A DNA stretch of 9,597 nucleotides. Source: CAYONQ01 sp964405375. GTDB taxonomy: Bacteria > Planctomycetota > Phycisphaerae > Sedimentisphaerales > Anaerobacaceae. The translations under genes were made by a program, and so were the position numbers. The stretch is taken from the NCBI GenBank assembly GCA_964405375.1, contig CAYONQ010000090.1:1-9597 (forward strand), read 5' to 3'. Below, one piece after another: positions 1 through 5,105 of this stretch (the first letter of the stretch is position 1; each line of letters opens with the position of its first letter). Below the pieces are notes generated by a model. The model searched no databases and was not told the DNA's origin. It saw nothing but the letters and a program-made list of their open reading frames with translations.

Positions 1-525
1 GTTGCACGTCATCTCGATTATCTTCAAAAGTGGCGGGAGTATTTGTTATGGGTGTGGATCAACGATTTAGATAAGGACGTAGATAGAGTCTGTATCCAAC
101 AGTCAGTTGATGAGCTTATCTCTACAATTCTGCTCATAGATTTTATTGGGCAGTCATATCCTATGGCGATTCCCTCTCTTGAGGAAATCCTAAAAATTGT
201 TAATAAACCCACAGCTTTCAGCTTTTGTGAGGCTGTTTATAATCAGGTATCTTGTAAGCTGCTCAAAGCGGTCTTTAACCCAGATCGTCTAAGCGACCCG
301 ACGATAGAGCCACCAAGAGAGATTGAGTTATCATCTCTAACTAATATATCAGAAGCTGTTGAGGCCCTGTATGGTTCTCGAATGCCAATTACACTTTTAG
401 GCGATTTTTATCAATTATGCTTAGACCGCCCAGTTGCAGACAAAAGAATTCGCAAAAGAGGCCCTGACCACCGTGACAAAGGTGTGTATTACACTCCTGC
501 CGCTTTAGTAGATTACTCAAACTGA
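1..525 (+). pseudogene. N-terminal fragment of type IIG-like DNA N6-adenine methyltransferase, broken by a MITE
   Basis: The frame is open from base 1, so the true start lies outside the window. About 174 residues are visible. Most of this part is a helical N-terminal region without a motif I recognise. It ends in IRKRG...KGVYYTPAALVDY, the conserved stretch before the first SAM-binding motif in Eco57I/TaqI-like adenine methyltransferases (motif X area). After DYS-N the frame stops at 523-525, and that stop lies within the left inverted repeat of the inserted element (517-684). The next conserved block (DPSCGCGAFL) resumes in the same frame at 685. The product would therefore be a methyltransferase without its SAM site and without catalytic residues. 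In family members this part is fused to, or precedes, the methylase domain; a nuclease domain, if any, would lie upstream of the window and cannot be judged. Confidence 0.8.
508..516. repeat. Left target-site duplication of MITE 1
   Basis: GTAGATTAC occurs immediately before the element and again at 685-693 immediately after it. The match extends to 10 bp if the preceding A (507 and 684) is counted, but that A at 684 is also the last base of the right inverted repeat. In the host gene the sequence encodes Val-Asp-Tyr of the LVDY motif. Confidence 0.85.
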
Positions 526-684
526 CCGGTTTGCAGCAGGTGTTAAATGTAAGTCGATTTCTGACAATATGTTATGTTTCTCATAAAATATAATAAAACA
601 GCCATCCGCCGTTAGGCGGGTTCCGCAATTTTGCATTTTGCACTTTGATTTTTACATTTTCAAACTGGCCATCGGTCAGTTTGA
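517..684. mobile_element. MITE 1: 168-bp non-autonomous element inside the methyltransferase gene
   Basis: Both ends carry a perfect 12-bp inverted repeat (TCAAACTGACCG at 517-528, complement at 673-684), flanked by a 9-bp direct duplication. Each end is also a small palindrome: CAAAC/GTTTG at 518-533, and CAAACTGGCC against GGTCAGTTTG at 661-683. Inside is a hairpin CCGCC-GTTA-GGCGG (606-619) and an AT-rich stretch with a perfect TATAAT (589-594) but no well-spaced -35. There is no transposase or other coding potential, so it must have been moved by an enzyme encoded elsewhere. A 9-bp duplication is seen in several families (for example IS1, IS10/IS50 and the IS903 group); the ends match none I can name. 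The length is a multiple of three, but the element brings in a stop codon at once. Confidence 0.85.
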
Positions 685-693
685 GTAGATTAC
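685..693. repeat. Right target-site duplication of MITE 1
   Basis: This is the second copy of GTAGATTAC. From here the methyltransferase frame continues as V-D-Y-L-V-F-H, directly extending the A-A-L that precedes the left copy. Confidence 0.85.
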
Positions 694-696
694 CTT

Positions 697-2448
697 GTGT
701 TCCATACTCTTAAGACGGTTTTTCATAAATTAGCCCCCGGGCAGATTCAACGCCTGCGAATTCTCGATCCTTCCTGTGGTTGCGGAGCATTTTTAATAGC
801 ATCCATTCGTTTCATACTGGAATGGTTCAAAGACAAGTACAATAACAGCGAACAATCATTATATCTCTCACCACGGGAAAGCTTTGAACTTCTTGAATCT
901 ATGATTTATGGCACAGACATAGATGAACGGGCAATTCACTGGACACGCAGGTTACTTCTGCTGACAGTTTGGGATTTTTATATTAACAACGGGGTAACTA
1001 AAAATGATATTCGAAATCTTAGGGTCCCAACCCTTGAAGAAAATATTGTTTGCAAGGATTTTCTTGAAGAACAATCGTTGAAAAATGAAGCTTTCCACAT
1101 GATTATTGGTGGTCCACCATTTGTTCGGGTACAGGAGCTTTACGAGTCAGACGCTGCAAAGATAAACAATTATAAGCGTAACTTTAGAACGGCAAAAAAC
1201 GGCCAGTTCGACTTATATATGCTTTTCATTGAGAAAGCAATTGAGCTATTAGCAGATCAGGGCTATTTAAGTATGAGCGTATCTAATACATTTCTGCGTT
1301 CCGAAAGTGGTCGTATCCTTCGCAAATTAATTGCAGAACAGTGTACTATTAGCGAAATTATTGAATTCGAAGACAGTAAATTATATCCAAATGCCTTGGT
1401 CCAGGTTGCTGCAATTACGCTCCAGAAAACTATTGAGAAAAATGCTACGAAACATGTTTTTGTTAAAGGAAAAGGAGGTCTACGCAGAAAATTAAGCGGA
1501 ATTGATAAACAGAATGACAATGCGTTTTTGCAGACTCGGAATCTGCCTGCTACGGCATGTGCTTCAGAGAATTGGGTTTTGAGGTCTGAAAGTGAAACAA
1601 ACTTGTTGTATAAAATTGAGTCAACAGGTGTCCCTCTTGGCAAATTAGCACTCCGCATCTGCTTTGGGGCAGCTACAGGAGCAGACAAAGTATTTTTGTT
1701 AAAAAACGCTGAGGATTTGGATTCAAAATCCGTATTGGCCGAGAGTCGTTTTTTGGATGATGTATTTGTGTTTGAATCTTCGATCTTAAGACCAATATTG
1801 CGTGGCCGCAATATCAGAGGATATGCCACTCCGGAACCTGAAACACTGTGCATATTTCCTTATGATAAAACCGGTAACCTAATCGCCGAAGACACGTTAC
1901 AAACGGAATTTCCTCGGACATATAGATACCTGAAATCTTGTCAGCCTTACCTTGGTTCAAGAAAACTTAAAGACGGACAACCATGGTATGCGTTTAGAAA
2001 TGAAAATGTCTCACAATTCATACAAAGTCCAAAGATTGTTGCAAGTGTGGTTAATTCCGGCGGTGGTTTTGCCTTAGATCAGCATCAACATCTTTTCTGC
2101 AATAATAGTGTTATTCTCATATGCCCGGATGAGAATATTATTAACCCATACTTTTTGCTGGCTGTTCTCAACAGCAAAGTATTCTGGACATGGACCCAAC
2201 ATCGAATGCCAACCTTAGGCTCAGGATGGCATTCCTATCGAGTCAGCGTACTTCGCAAATTTCCTATACCTACTCGACCACATCTACATGGCCAAAATAA
2301 CCCGTTATTTGAGGAGATTGCTAATTTTGCTGCCAAGCTATTAAATGAAGAGCTTAATGAAACAGATCGGGCGAGTATTCTATCTTCAATTGACAGTATG
2401 GTCAGTGAACTTTATGGTATTTCAGAGGCTTTGCTACATATTCGGTAA
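697..2448 (+). pseudogene. Main fragment of type IIG-like DNA N6-adenine methyltransferase (methylase and specificity regions)
   Basis: This is the 583-residue continuation of the gene interrupted by MITE 1; the first possible start is GTG at 697, with no Shine-Dalgarno. Motif I is DPSCGCGAFL (residues 24-33), followed by GTDIDERA (72-79). Motif IV reads IIGGPPF (136-142), with Gly139 where families have the catalytic Asn/Asp/Ser of (N/D/S)PP(Y/F). Residues 172-200 (DLYMLFIEKAIELL...GYLSMSVSNTFL) fit the following methylase core. From about residue 305 there is a TaqI-like target-recognition region, marked by FGAATGADKVFLL, ILRPILRGRNI and the late LNSKVFWTW...GSGWHSYRV segment. A helical end with MVSELYGIS closes it. 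If expressed it would methylate adenine at a specific DNA site, but it lacks motif X and the usual catalytic residue, so I think it is inactive. The AT-rich composition contrasts with hemL and suggests horizontal acquisition. Confidence 0.8.
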
Positions 2449-2629
2449 CGATATTATATCTTGTCCGTTGTTTCGGATGTTTCAACCAACGCTTTGATGG
2501 AGTGCTTTATATGCTTCGGCAGTTTTGGCCATAGATGAATAATCTCCACAAGGTCAGACGAAAGCTTTGACTTACTACCAACCGGGCCTTTCCGAGACAT
2601 GGTACAGGCAGGCTTTGATTTTTGGTGCA

Positions 2630-2649
2630 CACATATGGCACACTTTTTG
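2630..2649. repeat. 20-bp direct repeat, copy 1
   Basis: This matches 2982-3001 at 19 of 20 positions, including an unbroken TGGCACACTTTTTG core (2636-2649). The two copies lie 352 bp apart and bracket the tmRNA/tRNA fragment. On the minus strand copy 1 encodes K-K-C-A-I-C-V of the recombinase-tail ORF and copy 2 can be read as K-K-C-A-K-C-A, so the pair may be two copies of one coding segment rather than an attachment site. Confidence 0.6.
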
Positions 2650-2801
2650 TGCAAGAAAGTGTTATTGTCTTGTTTGGAACTTGTACTGGTTTTGTTCAAA
2701 TTGCTGTTTTTGCGATTTTTGTAAGTGTCTGATTTTGCAAGCTTTTGTGCTTGTTTTGTATGGGTTCTGTTAGTATTATGCAACGAACTATTCGATGTGC
2801 T

Positions 2802-2829
2802 GGAAGGGGGTCGAATCCCCCCGCCTCCA
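2802..2829 (+). pseudogene. 3' fragment of a tmRNA or tRNA (T arm and acceptor strand)
   Basis: The block reads GGAA, then GGGGGTCGAATCCCCCC, then GCCTCCA. This is close to the 3' end of tmRNA genes with a CGCCTCCA acceptor strand, and also resembles tRNA-Ser ends. The T loop is one base short (TCGAAT in place of TTCGAAT or TTCGATT), and no encoded CCA follows (ATTT instead). I find no matching 5' half, such as a GGGGGCG or GGAGGCG acceptor strand, D arm or tmRNA tag ORF, in the preceding 350 bases. It is therefore a remnant and not a working RNA. Such 3' fragments are commonly left at the far end of elements that integrate into tRNA or ssrA genes. In the + orientation, the island would lie to the left, on the methyltransferase side. 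Confidence 0.55.
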
Positions 2830-2981
2830 TTTTATTACTCACAACTTGCTGTTTTATAAGGATTTATGCAAACCACCAAGAAGGCATCTATCCCCCGCCT
2901 TGTGCAGCTCGAAAACGCTATAAACTCTTCATTAGCAGTTACTTGGAAAATATACATAAATTACCTTTATAATAAAGTACG

Positions 2982-3001
2982 CACATTTGGCACACTTTTT
3001 G
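2982..3001. repeat. 20-bp direct repeat, copy 2
   Basis: This is the second copy of the 2630-2649 repeat, with one mismatch (T for A at 2987). It ends 11 bp before the second MITE-like element begins. Confidence 0.6.
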
Positions 3002-3012
3002 CCCAGAAGTAA

Positions 3013-3189
3013 GAGCTTATCCGAATAACCGGGTTGTTATGAGGCCGAGCGAAAAGTTCGAGGCCAAGGCGGCAGACCAAAAATGCTCGGAGGCGTGGTT
3101 TTCTCCACGTTGAGAACGTTTTTTCACCGACAACGCAGGCATCGGGCTTTGCAGCCGGCCGCAATAGAGCGGGTTATTTGGATAGGCTC
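3013..3189. mobile_element. MITE 2: 177-bp element with IS5-like ends and TAA duplication
   Basis: The left end GAGCTTATCCGAATAACC (3013-3030) and the complement of the right end, GAGCCTATCCAAATAACC (from 3189 inward), match at 16 of 18 positions. TAA precedes the left end (3010-3012) and follows the right end (3190-3192), a 3-bp duplication of the TNA type used by the IS1031/IS427 groups of the IS5 family, whose ends often start GAGCC. The interior is GC-richer and holds GAGGCCGAGCG against CGAGGCC and a CGTGG/CCACG hairpin. It encodes no transposase. A 65-residue minus-strand reading frame across it is not a believable gene. It sits about 110 bp beyond the hemL stop and has not damaged a gene. 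Confidence 0.75.
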
Positions 3190-3297
3190 TAAGTCTGGAG
3201 TATTTTTCGTCAAACCAGTATAAGCTACCCTGACTAAATTTTTAGACAATGAGGCACGGAAGCGAAGTGTCAAATCGCTCGTCTCTTGTCCAGAAAA

Positions 3298-4584
3298 TTA
3301 TTCTGCGCGTTTTATCTTCTGGAAGCTGTCTCCGGCTGCCTCGATGGTCTTTTCGATGTCCCCTTTTGTGTGGGCCAATGAGACAAACATCGCCTCGTAG
3401 GCACTGGGGGCAAGATAGACGCCACGGCTCAGCATCTCCGCAAAAAATCTCTTAAACCGCTTCATATTAGTTGACTGAACATCAGCAAAATTCCGCACCG
3501 CCCTACCGGCAAAGAAACAGCTTAAAAGAGAGCCGACCCGATTGATTGTAACAGGTACATCCGCATCTCCGGCGGCATCGGCCAGCCCAAGCTCCAGCAA
3601 AGCCGATAAAGATTCGAGCTTCCCGTAGCAATCTTCTTCTGCCAGTATATCCAGTGTTGCATTTGCTGCCGCCGTGGCAATTGGGTTTCCGCTTAATGTC
3701 CCTGCCTGATAAACAGGCCCCGCCGGAGCGAGTATATCCATAATACTAACCGGCCCGCCGACAGCCGCCAGCGGCAATCCTCCTCCAATGATTTTGCCCA
3801 GGCACGTAATATCCGCCTTCACACCGAATAGCTCCTGCGCCCCGCCGAAGGCCAGACGAAAGCCGGTTATCACCTCGTCGAATATCAAAACTGCGTTATT
3901 CCGGCCACATAAATCTCGAAGCGCCTGAAGATAACCGGCCGCCGGCGGCACCACACCCATATTCGCAGCCACCGGCTCAACGAGCACCGCTGCAATTTGC
4001 CCTTTGTGCATCCGGAATACACGCTCCGCCGCATCGACATCGTTATATGGGACTACGACGGTCAGCTTGGCCAAACAATCAGGCACACCGCCGCTTGATG
4101 CGATAGCGGCCTCCGCCAAACCCGAGCCGGCCGCAACTAACAGCGAATCGCTATGGCCGTGATAGCAGCCCGCCATCTTGATTATCAAGTCCTTCTTGGT
4201 ATATGCACGGGCCAATCGGATGGCGGTCATCACCGCCTCGGTACCGCTGCTTACAAAACGGACCTTTTCGATAGAATCAAACCCTGCCGTTATCTTCTCA
4301 GCCAAAGCCGTCTCCGCCGTCGTCGGCGCCCCGAAGGACGTCCCCTTTTGAGCTGCCGCCTTGACGGCCTTCACCACCTTCGGATGTGCGTGCCCGACTA
4401 TCATCGGCCCCCACGAGCCGACGTAGTCTATATATTCGTTTCCGTCAATATCATAGACCTTTGACCCCGCCGCCCGCTCGATAAAAACAGGCCCGATATC
4501 CACCCCGCCGAACGCCCTCACCGGCGAATTGACACCGCCGACAAGAATCTTCCCGGCCGCCGCAAAGGCCTCAACCGATTTCAT
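3298..4584 (-). CDS. hemL: Glutamate-1-semialdehyde 2,1-aminomutase
   Basis: This PLP enzyme converts glutamate-1-semialdehyde to 5-aminolevulinate in the cytoplasm, the last step of the C5 route to heme and other tetrapyrroles. With the start used here it has 428 residues, normal for the family. Visible landmarks are GGVNSPVRAFGG near the N-terminus, GSWGPMIVGHAHP, SSGTEAVMTAIRLAR, CYHGHSDSLLV, FDEVITGFR (235-243), the PLP lysine in CLGKIIGGGLPLAAVGG (Lys264), and GTLSGNP. A longer frame exists to 4614, but its ten extra codons (MRDTKYKIRN) are a copy of the ATACGA repeat found elsewhere in the window. I therefore prefer the internal ATG at 4584, where the family's typical N-terminus begins. 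Neither start has a strong Shine-Dalgarno. No other heme gene is adjacent. Confidence 0.95.
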   Translation of the reverse strand: MKSVEAFAAAGKILVGGVNSPVRAFGGVDIGPVFIERAAGSKVYDIDGNEYIDYVGSWGPMIVGHAHPKVVKAVKAAAQKGTSFGAPTTAETALAEKITAGFDSIEKVRFVSSGTEAVMTAIRLARAYTKKDLIIKMAGCYHGHSDSLLVAAGSGLAEAAIASSGGVPDCLAKLTVVVPYNDVDAAERVFRMHKGQIAAVLVEPVAANMGVVPPAAGYLQALRDLCGRNNAVLIFDEVITGFRLAFGGAQELFGVKADITCLGKIIGGGLPLAAVGGPVSIMDILAPAGPVYQAGTLSGNPIATAAANATLDILAEEDCYGKLESLSALLELGLADAAGDADVPVTINRVGSLLSCFFAGRAVRNFADVQSTNMKRFKRFFAEMLSRGVYLAPSAYEAMFVSLAHTKGDIEKTIEAAGDSFQKIKRAE

Positions 4585-4614
4585 ATTTCGTATCTTGTAT
4601 TTCGTATCCCGCAT
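4585..4614 (-). repeat. ATACGA-family repeat abutting the hemL start
   Basis: On the minus strand this reads GATACGAAATACAAGATACG and related words directly up to the hemL ATG. It is the same word family as the array at 9201-9337. Translated in frame it gives D-T-K-Y-K-I-R-N, the same kind of peptide as the array's spurious translation (N-T-R-Y-E-I-R). It also displaces the usual Shine-Dalgarno position. Confidence 0.7.
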
Positions 4615-4792
4615 ACAGAGTTTAACCTAATCTACAAGTCTTTATTTTCCCTATGAAATTCGCACTACCTACAGTCTTTCTACAGAGCACCACCTGCTAT
4701 AAGCGTATAATTATTCCACCCAACTTTCCATCATAATCTTCTCGCCGACCCTTTAACATTGCAACCGAGTTATTTGCGTCGCCCTGTTTAGC

Positions 4793-4841
4793 CGTCGCCG
4801 CCACTTGTCCACCGCAGACTTGGCGAAGGTGGACGGCGACG
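4793..4841. repeat. Bulged palindromic repeat
   Basis: Outer arms CGTCGCCG (4793-4800) and CGGCGACG (4834-4841) pair perfectly. Inner arms TCCACC (4808-4813) and GGTGGA (4828-4833) also pair, leaving a 7-base bulge on the left arm and a 14-base loop. The loop word ACTTGGCGAAGG belongs to a palindromic repeat style (arms around GAAG...GGCGAAGG) that I associate with dispersed intergenic repeats in several environmental bacterial groups; that association is from memory. Confidence 0.6.
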
Positions 4842-4842
4842 T

Positions 4843-4886
4843 TATACGCAATACTACATACGCAACACCCCGCACGCATCACGAAT
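4843..4886 (+). repeat. Degenerate ATACGC-type repeat
   Basis: Words such as ATACGCAATAC and ACATACGCAA, then decayed forms (CGCACGCATCACGAA), follow directly after the 4793-4841 palindrome. These are the same words that build the array at 9201-9337, so this is a second, degenerate locus of that family. Confidence 0.5.
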
Positions 4887-4898
4887 TATTTGTTTAGC

Positions 4899-4917
4899 AG
4901 TAGTCGGCACGACTACT
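4899..4917. repeat. Short perfect hairpin
   Basis: AGTAGTCG and CGACTACT form an 8-bp perfect stem with a 3-base loop (GCA). There is no T-run on either side, so it is not a typical terminator. It could be an RNA structure in the hemL leader or another small repeat. Confidence 0.45.
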
Positions 4918-5105
4918 CGTTTAGGGGCATTCTTACTGTCGTGGCCGGCCGGTGCCACCGCCCGGCGTCATTCCGACAATAGTAAATCATCAATCGAAAA
5001 CTTGTGCCCGCGCAAGCAGGTATCATAATTCATAAATAATAAATTGATTCCGCCTGCTGCCTGCCACGGCGTAGCTTCCGCGAAGCCGGGTCCTCTGTCT
5101 TTTGA

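Larger units (their letters stand above)
2454..2831 (-). pseudogene. Possible C-terminal remnant of a mobile-element (tyrosine recombinase-like) protein
   Basis: The minus-strand frame is open from the stop at 2832-2834 to a stop at 2454-2456, just 5 bp past the converging methyltransferase stop. The only candidate start is a TTG at 2783. The first part is low complexity (Lys, Asn, Thr, Ser), but the end contains LVEIIHLWPKLPKHIKHSI followed by KALVE. That W-P-x-LP-x-x-I-x-x-x-I-x-x-LV pattern is one I associate with the short tails after the catalytic domain of planctomycete integrases. A small K-K-C-A-I-C-V segment encoded at about 2630-2660 falls on the direct repeat. No catalytic Arg/His/Tyr residues are present, so at most this is a tail. 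It could equally be a chance ORF; the family call is from memory and weak. Confidence 0.35.
2449..3297. other. Gene-poor junction between restriction-modification remnant and hemL
   Basis: About 850 bases lie between the methyltransferase stop and the hemL stop. The stretch holds a recombinase-tail-like ORF on the minus strand (2454-2831), a tmRNA/tRNA 3' fragment (2802-2829), a 20-bp direct repeat (2630-2649 and 2982-3001) and a second MITE-like element (3013-3189). I see no convincing terminator for either converging gene and no complete RNA gene. The mix of parts is what a decayed integration junction would leave. Confidence 0.55.
4615..5105. other. Spacer between kinase stop and hemL, with hairpins and repeats
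   Basis: About 490 bases contain no gene I can support. A 61-residue minus frame at 4697-4882 runs through a hairpin and a repeat and looks spurious. The spacer must contain the hemL promoter, but no clear -35/-10 pair stands out. It includes the hairpins at 4793-4841 and 4899-4917, an ATACGC-type repeat (4843-4886), and a GGCGTAGCTTCCGCGAAGCC block near 5073-5092 that looks like a decayed relative of the first hairpin. No clean U-tailed terminator for the kinase gene was found. Confidence 0.5.

Noticed and set aside
561..594. Outward promoter in MITE 1 (CTGACA and TATAAT)
   Set aside because: The spacing of 22 bases is too long for a good sigma-70 promoter; only the -10 is convincing.
601..621. 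Possible integron attC site (GTTAGGC beside a hairpin)
   Set aside because: The partner RYYYAAC box and the paired inner boxes are missing; the hairpin is a simple 5-7 bp stem inside MITE 1.
1263..1853. 196-residue minus-strand ORF
   Set aside because: It lies wholly antisense to the methyltransferase methylase and specificity regions and shows no motif or start signal of its own.
2967..3164. 65-residue minus-strand ORF across MITE 2
   Set aside because: It runs through the inverted-repeat element and its flank with no start signal; the composition is that of the repeat.
3226..3240. CTGACTAAA near the hemL 3' end as a second copy of the 116-bp element
   Set aside because: Only 9 bases match the element's end, with no partner end nearby; it could be chance.
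4697..4882. 61-residue minus-strand ORF upstream of hemL
   Set aside because: It overlaps the bulged palindrome and the ATACGC repeat and has no believable Shine-Dalgarno or protein motif.
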